The position numbers and the translations under genes are program-made. 64,000 nucleotides of DNA. Source: Gemmobacter sp. 24YEA27 (GTDB taxonomy: Bacteria > Pseudomonadota > Alphaproteobacteria > Rhodobacterales > Rhodobacteraceae). Below, in pieces: positions 40,928-51,678 of the stretch. Location of the stretch: positions 678,501 through 742,500 of the forward strand of contig NZ_JASJPW010000001.1 of NCBI RefSeq assembly GCF_030052995.1, given 5' to 3'. The notes under the pieces were generated by a model. It worked only from the letters and a program-made list of their open reading frames with translations, had not been told where the DNA came from and made no database searches. The first letter of the stretch is position 1. Each line of letters starts with the position of its first letter.

Positions 40928-42253
40928 TTACCGTTTGATATTGGTGGTTTCCTGCAACATTTCGTCGACGGTCTGGATGACCTTGGCGTTCGATGAATAG
41001 GCCCGCTGCGTCTGAATCAGCGAAGTCAGTTCTGCCGCAACATCTGTGGTCGATCCCTCACGGGCATAGCCTTCAATCGAGCCGGTCGGGCCGTCACCGG
41101 CATCCCAGAGGAAGAAAGAGCCCGATTGCGGCGAGACCTGATAGGTCTGGTTATGCAGCGAGATCAGGCCATTGGGATTCGGCACATCGACCAGCGGGAT
41201 CTGGTAGAGCACGCGGTTGAACCCGGTATCATAGGTTGCGATGATATAGCCGTTCGGATTGATCTCGACCGTGGTGAGATTGCCGACGGGCGATCCGTCC
41301 TTGGTGATCTGCACCGGCGCAAAATCATCGGAAAGCTGGGTCAGACCGTTCGGATCACCGACGCGGCCGATGGCGACGCTCATCGGGCCGCCGGCCACGG
41401 TCAGCGGCAGAGTTCCGGTGGCACCGTCATAAGCCGGCCAGGCCGGAACCGCCGGAACCGCAACAACTGTCGCGAGCGTGCCGCCAGCCGCGCGGGAATC
41501 GTCAAAGGTCAGAACATATTCCCCGATGATCGCATTATTGCTGGCAGAATCGCGGATCACCATGGTCCAGGTGTTGGATGGCGGGCTGCCTGCCGCCGGA
41601 ACGGTCGGCGTGAAGTTGAAATCCAGAGATTCCGACGTGCCGAGATTGCCGAAATATTCGATCGCGAAGGGCAGCGGATCGCCGGTGGCGCCGGCTTCGG
41701 TACCCGTGGCCGGCAGGTTGACCCCCGCCGTGATCTGGGTGGTCGGATCGCCGGCGGTCTGGTTCGCATTGATCACAACCGGTACCAGGCCGGTGATCGT
41801 ATCCCGCGGGAAGACCGGAATGCTGCCATCCGACGTGGCAGGCCAGCCCATCAGCACCAGACCGGACTGGGTTTTCAGCACACCATTCGCATCGGTTCGG
41901 AAAGAGCCGGTCGTTGTCATCAAAAGCGCGCGGTCTACTGAATTGACCCCCAGAGATACTTCGGTGATCACTGGCAGCATCCCGCGCCCGGAAACCGCAA
42001 TGTCCAGCGGATGCGAAGTGCCGACAAGGCCGCCGCGTTCTTCGATCAGTCGCATGGTCGAGGCGCGAACGCCGCCTGCCGAATAGGTGCCAGAGCCGCG
42101 ATTGTTCGTGATCACCATGCTGGAGAATTCAGCATGGGCGCGTTTATAGCCGAAAGTGCCCGAATTCGCGATATTGTCTGAGATGGTCGCGAGCCGCGTC
42201 GCGTTGGCACTGAGCCCGGCTACGCCGGCATTGAGCGCGGAGGAAATCGTCAT
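40928..42253 (-). CDS. flgE: Flagellar hook protein FlgE
   Basis: 441 residues. N-terminal SALNAGVAGLSANATRLATISDNIANSGTFGYKR-type motif, FlgE D2 domain in the middle, and C-terminal TSLIQTQRAYSSNAKVIQTVDEM. Builds the hook. ATG at 42253 is preferred to an in-frame GTG nine bases upstream because AAGG lies about 8 bp before it. Confidence 0.93.
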   Translation of the reverse strand: MTISSALNAGVAGLSANATRLATISDNIANSGTFGYKRAHAEFSSMVITNNRGSGTYSAGGVRASTMRLIEERGGLVGTSHPLDIAVSGRGMLPVITEVSLGVNSVDRALLMTTTGSFRTDANGVLKTQSGLVLMGWPATSDGSIPVFPRDTITGLVPVVINANQTAGDPTTQITAGVNLPATGTEAGATGDPLPFAIEYFGNLGTSESLDFNFTPTVPAAGSPPSNTWTMVIRDSASNNAIIGEYVLTFDDSRAAGGTLATVVAVPAVPAWPAYDGATGTLPLTVAGGPMSVAIGRVGDPNGLTQLSDDFAPVQITKDGSPVGNLTTVEINPNGYIIATYDTGFNRVLYQIPLVDVPNPNGLISLHNQTYQVSPQSGSFFLWDAGDGPTGSIEGYAREGSTTDVAAELTSLIQTQRAYSSNAKVIQTVDEMLQETTNIKR

Positions 42254-42337
42254 CAGTCGCACCTTTATCCTGAATGAGCTTGCGACAGGTTTGGCCCGGA
42301 GGACTGAATTTTCCGCTAACAGATAAAATTATCGGGA

Positions 42338-43147
42338 TTACCGGTCACGCCGCAGCAGCACGATCTCGATCCGGTTGTTGCGCCGCGATGCCGGATCGGC
42401 CACGGCGGGCTTGCGGTCAGCAAAGCCCCCGATGCGGCTGAACCGGGTCGCCTGAATGCCGGCCCTCTGGAGCAGACTGCGCATGGCACGGGCACGATCG
42501 GCCGTCAGTTCCCAGCCCGGATTTTCAACCAGCGTGACCGGATAGCTTTGCACATAGGCGTTCACCGCAAGACCATTCACGGTCAGATTGAGCACCTCGG
42601 CCAGCATCCGCGCCAGATGCATGGTAACCTCTTGCGGCTCGGCGGTATGGCCCTTGAACAGGCTGGCGTCATCAAGATCGAAGAGCTCGATCACAAGGCC
42701 TTCATCGGTGACCCGGGTGACAACATGGCGCATCAGTTGTTCCATGGTGCGGCTTTCGCCGCCACGATCGAACAGGGCTTCTTGGACGGTTTTCACCATC
42801 TCGGCCTGGGCTTTTTCCTCGGCCTCGCCGGCGCCAGTCTGGCTGGCGAGGCCGCCGCGGCCCATGGCGGTCCGGTCCTCCTCGGAGAAAATGGATTCAC
42901 CGCCCAGTGTGCCATCACCGCCACCTGAAACCTTGCTGAGCGGGATCGACGGATTGAAGTAATCCGACAGTCCCTTGCGTTGTTTTTCTGTCGTCGCATT
43001 CAGCAGCCACATCAGCAGGAAGAAGGCCATCATTGCGGTCACGAAATCCGCATAGGCCACTTTCCAGGCGCCGCCATGATGGCCGCCGCCCGAAACCACT
43101 TTCTTCCGTTTGATGATGACTGGCGGCGCATTACTTTGCCCGGCCAT
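42338..43147 (-). CDS. motB: Flagellar motor stator protein MotB
   Basis: 269 residues. Short basic N-terminus with HHGGAWKVAYADFVTAMMAFFLLMWLL: one TM helix carrying the proton-binding Asp, followed by the plug. C-terminal OmpA-like peptidoglycan domain with LTADRARAMRSLL and RIGGFADRKP. Anchors the stator to the cell wall. Start 43147 follows AAGGGTG; an upstream GTG is less likely. motA is not in the window. Confidence 0.93.
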   Translation of the reverse strand: MAGQSNAPPVIIKRKKVVSGGGHHGGAWKVAYADFVTAMMAFFLLMWLLNATTEKQRKGLSDYFNPSIPLSKVSGGGDGTLGGESIFSEEDRTAMGRGGLASQTGAGEAEEKAQAEMVKTVQEALFDRGGESRTMEQLMRHVVTRVTDEGLVIELFDLDDASLFKGHTAEPQEVTMHLARMLAEVLNLTVNGLAVNAYVQSYPVTLVENPGWELTADRARAMRSLLQRAGIQATRFSRIGGFADRKPAVADPASRRNNRIEIVLLRRDR

Positions 43148-43259
43148 TCCCGTCACCCTTTTCACTCACCCGGGGCCAGGATCACAGGTCGGAATGAAGA
43201 ACGGCTTAAAGTTATGATTTTTAGGGAATAGTCCAGAAAAAGCCCTGATCTTCGACGGC

Positions 43260-43958
43260 TCAGCTCCGCTTCAGCCAGATAGCGGCATCGCCCAGTTTCG
43301 CAACAAATGCCTCATGCGCGGCTGTTTCCGCAGCGGTGATCCGCGCGGGCAATGCGGTCGGGCGGGGACGGGGGCGCCAGTCTCCGTCCAACTGCCCAGC
43401 ACTTGCGGGGCTGTTGCTTTGTATTGGCGCCAGCACGAGGTCGGGCTGACGACCCCCGACCAGTTCGAGATAGACCTCGGCGAGGATTTCGCTGTCGAGC
43501 AGCGCGCCGTGTTTTTCACGCCGGGAATTGTCGACGCCAAAACGCCGGCAAAGCGCATCCAGCGAGGCAGGCGAGCCGGGAAAGCGCTGCCGCGCGATGG
43601 CCAGCGTGTCGATGGCGCGCGCCCAGGGAATATCGGCCAGCCCCATACGCTTCAGTTCGAAATTCAGAAACTTCATATCAAAGGCTGCGTTATGGATCAC
43701 CAGTTTCGCATCACCGACGAAATCCACAAATGCCTGGCCGATTTTCGCGAAAACCGGCTTGTCGCTGAGGAATTCGCTGCTGAGCCCGTGCACTTCGAAG
43801 GCGCCCTGCGGCATGTCGCGTTCGGGGTTGATATATTGGTGATAAACCTTGCCGGTGGGCAGGTGGTTGAACAGCTCGACCGCGCCGATCTCGACGATGC
43901 GGTCGCCCTGTTCCGGGTCAAAGCCGGTGGTCTCGGTATCAAGGACGATTTCACGCAT
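43260..43958 (-). CDS. dnaQ: DNA polymerase III epsilon subunit
   Basis: Proofreading 3'-5' exonuclease of the replicase, 232 residues. Exo [12 protein letters not shown] (Asp7, Glu9), Exo II in [12 protein letters not shown], Exo III-epsilon with [12 protein letters not shown]-terminal tail is Pro/Ala rich and would carry the polymerase contact. Overlaps coaE by 8 bp. Part of the maf-aroE-coaE-dnaQ set next to the origin. Confidence 0.95.
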   Translation of the reverse strand: MREIVLDTETTGFDPEQGDRIVEIGAVELFNHLPTGKVYHQYINPERDMPQGAFEVHGLSSEFLSDKPVFAKIGQAFVDFVGDAKLVIHNAAFDMKFLNFELKRMGLADIPWARAIDTLAIARQRFPGSPASLDALCRRFGVDNSRREKHGALLDSEILAEVYLELVGGRQPDLVLAPIQSNSPASAGQLDGDWRPRPRPTALPARITAAETAAHEAFVAKLGDAAIWLKRS

Positions 43959-44553
43959 TCTGGCCCGCCATTCCTGCGCGCAGATGCGCGATCAGCGCCT
44001 GTACATACACCCGGGTGCTGTCGATTGACAGGGTTTCGACGATATGGGTGGCGCGGGCGCGCTTGTCCTGGTCGGGCATCTGGCGCGAAAGGACCAGGTC
44101 AAGCTGCGCCGCCGTCATACCGGGCCGCGCAAGGACGCGGGCGCGTTGCAAAGCGGCAGGTGCCGTGACCAGCAGCGACGCGTCACATTCCCGGTCGATG
44201 CCTTTCTCAAACAGAAGCGGCACATCGAGCAGCAGGATATCGGACCCGGTATGGGCCAGAAATGCGGCCCGATCTTCCGCAACAAGCGGATGGATCAGCT
44301 GTTCCAGCTGTTTCAGGCGCGAGGGATCGGCGGCCAGCAGCGTCTTTAATGTTTCCCGTGAAACACCCTGATCGGAAACCGCTTCGGGAAAAGACCCCGC
44401 CAGAGCTGCGGCACCCTTTGCGCCGGGGGCATAAAGCCGGTGCACCGCCGCATCCGCATCCCAGACCGGGATACCTGCGTCCCAGAACATTGCGGCCGTG
44501 GTCGATTTCCCCATGCCGATGGAGCCGGTCAGGCCAAGGCAGAAAGCTCTCAT
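43951..44553 (-). CDS. coaE: Dephospho-CoA kinase
   Basis: Last step of CoA biosynthesis. 200 residues. P-loop [12 protein letters not shown] at 8-19, [11 protein letters not shown] and [12 protein letters not shown] are family signatures. Overlaps aroE by 4 bp and dnaQ by 8 bp. A parS-like sequence with one mismatch lies inside at 44350-44365. Confidence 0.94.
   Translation of the reverse strand: MRAFCLGLTGSIGMGKSTTAAMFWDAGIPVWDADAAVHRLYAPGAKGAAALAGSFPEAVSDQGVSRETLKTLLAADPSRLKQLEQLIHPLVAEDRAAFLAHTGSDILLLDVPLLFEKGIDRECDASLLVTAPAALQRARVLARPGMTAAQLDLVLSRQMPDQDKRARATHIVETLSIDSTRVYVQALIAHLRAGMAGQNA
44350..44365. other. parS-like site, one mismatch (inside coaE)
   Basis: TGTTTCCCGTGAAACA differs from the alphaproteobacterial parS consensus TGTTTCACGTGAAACA only at base 7 (A to C). 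It lies on the dnaQ side of the putative origin, about 1.6 kb from it. Confidence 0.6.
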
Positions 44554-45389
44554 GCGTTCAGAACCGCGAGGCGGGTCTCCTCATCCACCACCGGGCGTTT
44601 GCCGAACCAGCGCTCGAACCCGGGCACGGCCTGGTGCAGCAACATTCCGAGCCCGTCGACCACCGTGCAGCCACGCGCTTCAGCCTCGGTCAGCAGGCCG
44701 GTTTTCAACGGCGCATAGACAATGTCAGTCACAAGGCAGCGCTGGCTGATCCGGTCGAGATCAATGACAAGGTCTGGCTTGCCGGTCATGCCGAGCGAGG
44801 TCGTGTTCACCAATGTGGCACAACCTTCGATCATCGCGCCGACATGGGTCCAGTCCCAGACCACCACTTTCGCTCCGAAGTCCGAACGCATGGCCTCGGC
44901 CCTGGGGCGGGTGCGGTTGACGATGCGGATCTCGGGTGCACCGACCTCGATCAGCGCCGCGACAACGGCACGGGCCGCACCACCAGCGCCCAGCACCGCA
45001 GCCGGACCGGCGGTCGGATCCCAGAAAGGCGCGTTCTGCCTCAGGTTGGAAATAAAGCCGGACCCATCGGTATTATCCGCATGGATCTTACCATCTTTCC
45101 GGAAAATCAATGTGTTAGCAGCACCTATCAGCGCCGCACGATCGGTAATGATATCCGCGATCTTCAGGATCGCCTCTTTATGGGGAATGGTGACATTGGC
45201 CCCGACAAACCCCATCTGCGGCAGGGTGCGCAAGACATGCGCCAGATCCTGAGGCGCCACATCCATAGGGATATAATGCCCCGCGAGACCATAGCGCTTC
45301 AGCCAATAGCCATGCAGCGCCGGGCTGCGGCTATGCGCGATCGGATGCCCGATCACACCGGCCAGCGGAATACGCGGATGGTCAGTCAT
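44550..45389 (-). CDS. aroE: Shikimate dehydrogenase
   Basis: NADPH-dependent reduction of 3-dehydroshikimate to shikimate. 279 residues. [16 protein letters not shown] substrate-binding segment, NVTIPHKEA with catalytic Lys, NTDGSGF, and [13 protein letters not shown] nucleotide motif. Start 45389 ([11 protein letters not shown]) overlaps the maf stop by 4 bp; the longer frame upstream is not conserved. Confidence 0.95.
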   Translation of the reverse strand: MTDHPRIPLAGVIGHPIAHSRSPALHGYWLKRYGLAGHYIPMDVAPQDLAHVLRTLPQMGFVGANVTIPHKEAILKIADIITDRAALIGAANTLIFRKDGKIHADNTDGSGFISNLRQNAPFWDPTAGPAAVLGAGGAARAVVAALIEVGAPEIRIVNRTRPRAEAMRSDFGAKVVVWDWTHVGAMIEGCATLVNTTSLGMTGKPDLVIDLDRISQRCLVTDIVYAPLKTGLLTEAEARGCTVVDGLGMLLHQAVPGFERWFGKRPVVDEETRLAVLNA

Positions 45390-45982
45390 GCGGGAATATC
45401 CCCTCTCAGCGAAAGCCAGTTCAGAAGGGGAAGTAAGGGCAGCCCCAGAATCGTGAAGTGATCCCCCTGGCACGAGGAGAACAGCCGAATGCCCTCCTCT
45501 TCAAGCCGGTATCCACCGACGGAATGACGGATTTTATCCCAGTTGCGCGAGATATAGCCGTCAAGCCACAGATCCCCGAAATCCCGCATCGTAAGCCGCG
45601 CCTCGCTCACGTGACGCCAGAGCGGCTGGCCGCCCTGGCAAACCACCACCGCCGAGATCAGACGGTGGGTTTTGCCGCGCAGATCTACCAGCTGGGCGCG
45701 CGCCGCCTCCGGGCTTTCAGGCTTGGCAAAGATCCGGCCATTCAGCTCGAGCAGTTGGTCCGAGCCGATCACCAGCGCCTCTGGCCGCTTGCCCGAGATT
45801 TTCAGCGCCTTGGTTTCCGCCAGTGCGTCGGCGACATCGCGCGGCTTTGCACTCTCAGCCTCCAAAGCGCGGCGAATGCTGTCTTCATCCACCCGCGCCG
45901 CAAGGCTCTCAAACGCCAGGCCCGCCGCCCGCAACATGGCGATTCTCGTCTCCGAGGCAGAGGCCAGCACCAAAGCCGGCAT
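45386..45982 (-). CDS. maf: Maf-family nucleoside triphosphate pyrophosphatase
   Basis: 198 residues. [17 protein letters not shown] near the N-terminus and [12 protein letters not shown] hold the conserved Ser/Arg and Asp of Maf/YceF enzymes, which hydrolyse non-canonical or methylated NTPs. Start at 45982 ([10 protein letters not shown]); the frame continues upstream into the origin region but that part has no homology. First gene of the leftward replichore cluster. Confidence 0.9.
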   Translation of the reverse strand: MPALVLASASETRIAMLRAAGLAFESLAARVDEDSIRRALEAESAKPRDVADALAETKALKISGKRPEALVIGSDQLLELNGRIFAKPESPEAARAQLVDLRGKTHRLISAVVVCQGGQPLWRHVSEARLTMRDFGDLWLDGYISRNWDKIRHSVGGYRLEEEGIRLFSSCQGDHFTILGLPLLPLLNWLSLRGDIPA

Positions 45983-46592
45983 TTTCTTGCCTGCGACGTC
46001 TTCGGAAAAATCAGAGGGCACTTGTGGATAATCCTGTTTTGTTCGGGGGAAGACTCGGCCGGTTATCCCATGCCTCAGGGCCAGGGTCGGGATATCCTCA
46101 AAAAGCGCCCGCACGCGACCCCGGTTATCCCACTGCGCATGCTGTTTTCCACCATCGATCCGCGCGGGGGTTTTGCGCGGGCTGTGACATTTCTCCTCCA
46201 CAGGCCGATGCCTGGAAACGCTGTTCTAAGAACATGATATAAATAGATAAATCAAAACACCATGCATTTTTTCCCAATCTTTCCCACTTCTGTCCACAGG
46301 TGGAAAACTCAAGGGAAAATGCCCCGGAACTGCCGCTATCCTGTTATCCTCAGGGCCTACTACAACATCATCCTTCATATCTTTCTCTTAAATATATTAT
46401 GAACTCTGCACGGGTTTGTGCCTCCCAGCTCGCATTTCGCCTTCTGAGCGGCCTTTCTGCTCAGAAAGATTGACTTACAGCCCCAGTCCCCCTATCTGCA
46501 GGCAATGCGGGGCCGTCCGGTCCTGACGCTTCCCTTTTTCAGCCTCTGATCCAGCATCGCGCCGCACGCGCGTCTGGCATAATGGTATTGCG
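45983..46592. other. Putative chromosomal replication origin (oriC)
   Basis: About 610 bp gene-free region between divergent maf and rho. It contains a perfect DnaA box (TGTGGATAA, 46023-46031, reverse of TTATCCACA) and near matches: TTATCCTCA (46344-46352), ATATCCTCA (46092-46100), CTGTCCACA (46290-46298), TTTTCCACC (46145-46153, and inverted at 46299-46307), and TTATCCCA twice (46063, 46125). AT-rich tracts at 46229-46280 and 46374-46403 could be the unwinding element. Genes diverge from it on both sides, and parAB/parS lie 5-8 kb away, as around origins of other Alphaproteobacteria. Confidence 0.75.
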
Positions 46593-47861
46593 ATGACAGA
46601 ACGCCTCAACCTCTCCGATCTCAAGGCCAAGACCCCGGCCGATCTTCTCGCCATGGCGGAGGAGTGGGAGATCGAGAATGCGCCCTCGATGCGCAAGGGC
46701 GAGATGATGTTCCAGATCCTCAAGGAACATGCCGAGGAAGGCTGGGAAATCGGTGGCGATGGCGTCCTTGAGGTTCTGCAGGATGGTTTCGGCTTTCTGC
46801 GCAGCCCTTCGGCCAACTATCTGCCTGGCCCCGATGACATCTATGTCGGCCCCGAGATGATCCGTCAGTTTTCGCTGCGCACCGGCGATTCCATCGAAGG
46901 CGTGATCAAGGCCCCGTCCGAGAATGAGCGCTATTTCAGCCTTGTGAAGGCGACGCTGATCAATTTCGACGATCCGGAGCGCGCGAAACACAAGGTCCAT
47001 TTCGACAACCTGACGCCGCTTTACCCGGAAGAGCGGCTGAAGATGGAAATCGAGGATCCGACGATCAAGGACCGCTCGGCCCGGATCATCGATCTGGTGG
47101 CGCCGATCGGTAAAGGCCAGCGGGCGCTGATCGTGGCCCCGCCGCGCACGGGTAAGACGGTTCTTCTGCAAAACATCGCGCGCTCGGTCGCGGCGAACCA
47201 CCCGGAATGCTATCTGATCGTGCTGCTGATCGATGAGCGGCCCGAGGAAGTTACCGATATGCAGCGTTCGGTGAAGGGTGAGGTTGTGTCCTCGACCTTT
47301 GACGAGCCGGCGACGCGCCACGTGGCTGTGGCCGAGATGGTGATCGAAAAGGCCAAGCGCCTGGTTGAACATAAACGAGATGTTGTGATCCTTCTTGATT
47401 CGATCACAAGACTTGGTCGTGCCTTTAACACAGTCGTGCCGAGCTCGGGCAAGGTTCTGACCGGTGGTGTGGACGCCAACGCGCTGCAACGCCCCAAGCG
47501 TTTCTTCGGTGCAGCACGGAATATCGAAGAGGGCGGCTCGCTGACGATCATTGCGACCGCGCTGATTGATACCGGCTCACGGATGGATGAAGTTATCTTC
47601 GAAGAATTCAAAGGCACCGGTAACTCTGAGATCGTTCTGGATCGGAAAGTGGCCGACAAGCGCGTCTTCCCGGCGATGGACATCCTCAAATCCGGCACAC
47701 GGAAAGAGGATCTCCTGGTCGATAAATCCGATCTGCAGAAGACCTATGTGCTGCGCCGCATCCTGAACCCGATGGGCACCACCGACGCTATCGAATTCCT
47801 GATCGGCAAGCTGAAACAGACCAAGTCGAATTCCGAGTTCTTCGACTCGATGAATACCTGA
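46593..47861 (+). CDS. rho: Transcription termination factor Rho
   Basis: 422 residues, hexameric RNA-dependent ATPase. N-terminal helical [22 protein letters not shown]-binding cold-shock-like part ([12 protein letters not shown]: [15 protein letters not shown]), Walker [12 protein letters not shown] near 182-192, and the Q/R-loop region [26 protein letters not shown]. First gene rightward of the putative origin; mnmE follows after 21 bp. Confidence 0.97.
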   Translation: MTERLNLSDLKAKTPADLLAMAEEWEIENAPSMRKGEMMFQILKEHAEEGWEIGGDGVLEVLQDGFGFLRSPSANYLPGPDDIYVGPEMIRQFSLRTGDSIEGVIKAPSENERYFSLVKATLINFDDPERAKHKVHFDNLTPLYPEERLKMEIEDPTIKDRSARIIDLVAPIGKGQRALIVAPPRTGKTVLLQNIARSVAANHPECYLIVLLIDERPEEVTDMQRSVKGEVVSSTFDEPATRHVAVAEMVIEKAKRLVEHKRDVVILLDSITRLGRAFNTVVPSSGKVLTGGVDANALQRPKRFFGAARNIEEGGSLTIIATALIDTGSRMDEVIFEEFKGTGNSEIVLDRKVADKRVFPAMDILKSGTRKEDLLVDKSDLQKTYVLRRILNPMGTTDAIEFLIGKLKQTKSNSEFFDSMNT

Positions 47862-47882
47862 TCGGGGGCCAGCGGGGTTGCG

Positions 47883-49163
47883 ATGGCTGACACGATCTAT
47901 GCCAGCGCGACAGCTCGTGGGCGGGCGGGCGTCGCGGTAATCAGGGTCTCTGGCCCGAATTCTTTCGCCATATGCAAAGTACTGACAGGCGCGGCTCCAA
48001 AGCCGCGCCTTGCCAGTTTGCGCAATATCGCGTGGCAGGGTCAACATCTCGACCAGGCTCTGGTGTTGGGCTTTGTGGAAAATGCCAGCTTTACCGGCGA
48101 AGAAGTGATCGAGCTGCAAACCCATGGCGGGTTGGCGGTGGTCAATGCCGTGCTGCGGGCTATTGGCGAAACCGGCCTTGCGCGTATGGCAGAGGCGGGC
48201 GAATTTACCCGGCGGGCGCTCGACAATGGCATGCTCGACCTGACACAGGTCGAGGGGCTGGCCGACCTGATTGACGCTGAAACCGAGGCGCAGCGTAAGC
48301 AGGCGCTGCGGGTATTGTCTGGTAGTATCGGAAAAACAGTTGATCACTGGCGAAGCCGCCTGATCCGGGCCGCGGCTCTGATCGAGGCAACGATTGATTT
48401 TGCTGATGAAGACGTGCCAGTCGATGTGACCCCGGAAGTGCGCGAGATTCTGACAGCGCTATCGGGTGAGATTGCCCGCGAAGCGGCGGCCGTTTCAGCC
48501 GCAGAACGCATTCGCGAAGGTTTCGAGGTCGCGATTATTGGCCCACCGAATGCCGGAAAATCCACACTTCTCAATCGCCTGGCAGGTCGGGAGGCGGCGA
48601 TTACGTCGGAAATAGCGGGCACCACGCGGGATGTGATCGAGGTCAGGATGGACCTATCCGGCCTCGCGGTTACCTTGCTCGACACCGCCGGGCTCAGGGA
48701 AAGCGACGATCTCGTGGAGCGCGAAGGTATCAGACGGGCGATCCAGCGCGCTGAGGCCGCCGATTTGCGGTTGTTCCTCGGGGAGGGTGATCTTGGGATT
48801 GCGCTTCGGGATGGTGATATCCAGCTGAGCGGGAAGGCCGACCTTGGTGGTCCTGGCCCTGGCCTCGCGGTCTCGGGTCTCACTGGCGAAGGAATTGACG
48901 CTTTGCTGCAGCAAGTTACAGCGCGGCTCTCGGAAAAAGTCGCTGGTGCTGGTATAATGGTGCGTGAACGGCATCGGCATGCGCTGGAGCAGGGAATCAC
49001 CGCGATCGGGGCTGTGTTGCAGATGATGGATAACGGTGTTCAGTCCGAGATTGTGGCGGAAGAGTTGCGTCAGGTATTGCGATCACTGGACAGTCTGGTT
49101 GGGCGTGTTGATGTCGAAGAATTGCTGGGCGAGATCTTCGCCAGCTTCTGTATCGGAAAGTGA
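47883..49163 (+). CDS. mnmE: tRNA modification GTPase MnmE (TrmE)
   Basis: With MnmG makes the cmnm5U34 modification of tRNA. 426 residues: N-terminal folate-binding domain, helical domain with embedded G domain ([27 protein letters not shown]), and C-terminal FCIGK with the catalytic cysteine. Slightly shorter than the E. coli protein. Its stop overlaps the start region of mnmG. Confidence 0.95.
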   Translation: MADTIYASATARGRAGVAVIRVSGPNSFAICKVLTGAAPKPRLASLRNIAWQGQHLDQALVLGFVENASFTGEEVIELQTHGGLAVVNAVLRAIGETGLARMAEAGEFTRRALDNGMLDLTQVEGLADLIDAETEAQRKQALRVLSGSIGKTVDHWRSRLIRAAALIEATIDFADEDVPVDVTPEVREILTALSGEIAREAAAVSAAERIREGFEVAIIGPPNAGKSTLLNRLAGREAAITSEIAGTTRDVIEVRMDLSGLAVTLLDTAGLRESDDLVEREGIRRAIQRAEAADLRLFLGEGDLGIALRDGDIQLSGKADLGGPGPGLAVSGLTGEGIDALLQQVTARLSEKVAGAGIMVRERHRHALEQGITAIGAVLQMMDNGVQSEIVAEELRQVLRSLDSLVGRVDVEELLGEIFASFCIGK

Positions 49164-49165
49164 GG

Positions 49166-51040
49166 GTGTTTCACGTGAAACATTTTGATGTTCTGGTGGT
49201 CGGCGGCGGCCATGCCGGGGCCGAGGCCGCAGCGGCTGCTGCGCGTATCGGGGTGCGAACGGCATTGGTGACAATGCGCGCAGAGACAATAGGCGTCATG
49301 TCCTGCAACCCGGCGATTGGCGGTCTTGGAAAGGGCCATCTCGTTCGGGAAATTGATGCGATGGACGGCATTATGGGCCGGGCCGGAGATATGGCTGGTA
49401 TTCAGTACCGGCTTTTGAATCGCAGAAAGGGCCCCGCAGTACAGGGGCCAAGGACCCAGGCTGATCGTAAACTCTATCGCCGTGCGGTGCAGAGTTTGCT
49501 GGCCGAGGAAGCCTGTCTTTCTGTCATTGAGGGCGAGGCGGCCGGGTTGATCACTCTGGCAGGGCGCGTTACCGGATTGCGGCTGGCTGATGGGTCAGAG
49601 ATTTCTGCAGCGGCCATCGTGCTCACAACCGGCACATTCCTGAACGGCCTGATCCATGTAGGTGACCAAAGCCGCCCTGGTGGTCGCGTTGGCGATCAAG
49701 CTTCTGTCCGACTTGCACAGCAGATCCATGATCTTGGTCTGGAAACTGGGCGCCTTAAAACCGGGACGCCACCGCGACTGGACGGGAAGTCGATTGACTG
49801 GAGCCGGCTGGAAATGCAGCCCGCCGATGAAGATCCGGTTCTCCTGTCGTTTATGAATAATAAAGCGGTCGCAAGGCAGATTTCCTGCGGCATTACGCAT
49901 ACCTCTGCGGCCACGCATCAGATTATTCGTGATAATCTTAATCGTTCGGCAATGTATGGCGGCCATATTGATGGAGTCGGCCCCCGTTACTGCCCCTCGA
50001 TCGAAGATAAAGTCGTGCGCTTTGCCGACAAGGACAGCCATCAGGTCTTTCTGGAACCCGAAGGCCTAGATGATGACACTGTCTATCCAAACGGAATATC
50101 GACCTCTTTGCCCGCTGAAATACAGGAGGCTTACGTCCGGACCATGGCTGGCCTTGAGAATGTGGCCATTCTTCAGCCAGGCTATGCCATTGAATATGAC
50201 TATCTCGACCCGCGGGGGTTGAAGTCGTCGCTGGAAACTAAAGCTCTCGCCGGCCTATATCTTGCGGGGCAGATCAATGGAACCACAGGATATGAAGAGG
50301 CGGCAGCCCAAGGCATGGTTGCCGGGCTGAACGCCGCGCGAGCCTCAAGGACGCAGGAGCCGGTGAGCTTCTCGCGCAGTGACAGCTATATCGGGGTCAT
50401 GATTGATGATCTGGTCACCCGTGGCGTCACCGAGCCCTATCGTATGTTCACCTCGCGGGCCGAGTACCGGCTTAGCCTGCGTGCAGATAACGCGGATCAG
50501 CGCCTGACGCCCAAGGGCCAGGAGGTGGGTTGTGTCCGGGAGGCGCGCAGCCGCGCATTCGGAGCGAAAATGGAGGCCCTCGGGGCGATCACCGAGGTTT
50601 TAACAGCGGCAAAGTTCACCCCAAAAGAGCTTGCCGAGGTCGGAATCACCGTCAGCAAAGACGGCGCCAGACGGACCGCCTGGGATCTGATGGCCATGCC
50701 GGAATATGATCCGGCCGTTTTGGATGGGCTGGTGCCGGCGCTTGCAGATCATCCGGCTGCCGCAAGGGCGCAGGCGGAAATCGAGTCGCTTTATTCCCAA
50801 TATACGGATCGGCAGGCCGCTGCGGCCGAAGAGCTTCGTCGCCATGAGGCGATGAAGATTCCGGCAGATTTCGATTATGCCGCGCTTTCCGGTCTTTCGG
50901 CGGAGCTTACCGGGAAATTGCTGCGTAAGCTGCCGGAAACTATCCAGCAGGCGCGTCAGATTGAAGGGATGACCCCGGCCGCAGTGATGCTGCTGATTGC
51001 ATCGCTGCGCAAGATCGCAGCGGCCAGACTGGCCGGGTGA
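49166..51040 (+). CDS. mnmG: tRNA uridine 5-carboxymethylaminomethyl modification enzyme MnmG (GidA)
   Basis: FAD-dependent partner of MnmE, about 624 residues. [12 protein letters not shown] dinucleotide motif near the N-terminus, [25 protein letters not shown], and [13 protein letters not shown] choose the GTG at 49166 so the protein begins MFHVKH, the same start as hemW; a GTG at 49160 is the alternative. A perfect parS spans the first codons. Confidence 0.93.
   Translation: MFHVKHFDVLVVGGGHAGAEAAAAAARIGVRTALVTMRAETIGVMSCNPAIGGLGKGHLVREIDAMDGIMGRAGDMAGIQYRLLNRRKGPAVQGPRTQADRKLYRRAVQSLLAEEACLSVIEGEAAGLITLAGRVTGLRLADGSEISAAAIVLTTGTFLNGLIHVGDQSRPGGRVGDQASVRLAQQIHDLGLETGRLKTGTPPRLDGKSIDWSRLEMQPADEDPVLLSFMNNKAVARQISCGITHTSAATHQIIRDNLNRSAMYGGHIDGVGPRYCPSIEDKVVRFADKDSHQVFLEPEGLDDDTVYPNGISTSLPAEIQEAYVRTMAGLENVAILQPGYAIEYDYLDPRGLKSSLETKALAGLYLAGQINGTTGYEEAAAQGMVAGLNAARASRTQEPVSFSRSDSYIGVMIDDLVTRGVTEPYRMFTSRAEYRLSLRADNADQRLTPKGQEVGCVREARSRAFGAKMEALGAITEVLTAAKFTPKELAEVGITVSKDGARRTAWDLMAMPEYDPAVLDGLVPALADHPAAARAQAEIESLYSQYTDRQAAAAEELRRHEAMKIPADFDYAALSGLSAELTGKLLRKLPETIQQARQIEGMTPAAVMLLIASLRKIAAARLAG
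49167..49182. other. parS centromere site (perfect), at the mnmG start
   Basis: TGTTTCACGTGAAACA, the exact ParB-binding consensus, a perfect palindrome. It overlaps the mnmG GTG start and encodes FHVK. About 2.5 kb upstream of parA and 2.6 kb from the putative origin. Confidence 0.93.
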
Positions 51041-51043
51041 CCC

Positions 51044-51678
51044 TTGGATCAAGCACTTTGGAATGACCTGGGCATCAGCCCGGAAGGCCTTGAAAAGCTA
51101 AGGCTATACGAGGCACTGACCGCAAAATGGACGCAGAAGATCAATCTGATCTCACGCTCCACTGTGGGAGAGATCTGGGCGCGGCATATCGAGGATTCGG
51201 CGCGGATCTTTCTGCTTGCGCCGGAGCAACCCCAGCTCTGGGCAGATTTCGGGTCGGGCGGCGGATTTCCTGGGATCGTTGTTGCCGCTTTGCTTCAGGA
51301 TCGTGGTCTTGCAACCAGGGTGGTTCTCGTTGAATCGGACCAACGCAAGGCCACCTTCCTGCGTGAGGCGGCGCGTCAGATGGGTATCCCGGTTGATGTG
51401 CGGGCCGAGCGAGCCGAGGCCATTGCGCCACTTGGGGCAGATGTTGTGTCCGCAAGAGCGCTTGCCCCCTGGATATGCTTTGCGCGATTGCCGAGCGACA
51501 CGGATCGCCCGATATGACCTGTCTTTTTCCGAAGGGCGAGAGCTGGGCAGATGAGGTTGCGGCGGCGCAGAAAAACTGGCGCTTCGATCTGGAGGCGGCG
51601 GACGATCCGGGGCATAAAGGATCAGCCACCCTGAAATTAAGGACAGTGCGCCGTGCCAGCCGCGATTCCCAAGACTGA
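51044..51678 (+). pseudogene. rsmG: 16S rRNA (guanine527-N7)-methyltransferase RsmG (GidB), frameshifted
   Basis: Methylates G527 of 16S rRNA using SAM. EALTAKWTQKINLISRST, HIEDSARI and the SAM motif ADFGSGGGFPGIV are diagnostic. The frame breaks in the CCCCC run 51465-51469 (should read ARALAPLDMLCAIAERHG); restored it ends at 51678, about 211 residues. Start is TTG at 51044, 3 bp after mnmG. Loss of RsmG would give low-level streptomycin resistance, but a sequence error is more likely here. Confidence 0.9.

Noticed and set aside
45983-46201. N-terminal extension of Maf into the maf-rho region
   Set aside because: The extra 73 codons have no Maf homology and cover the perfect DnaA box; the standard Maf start [10 protein letters not shown] is at 45982.
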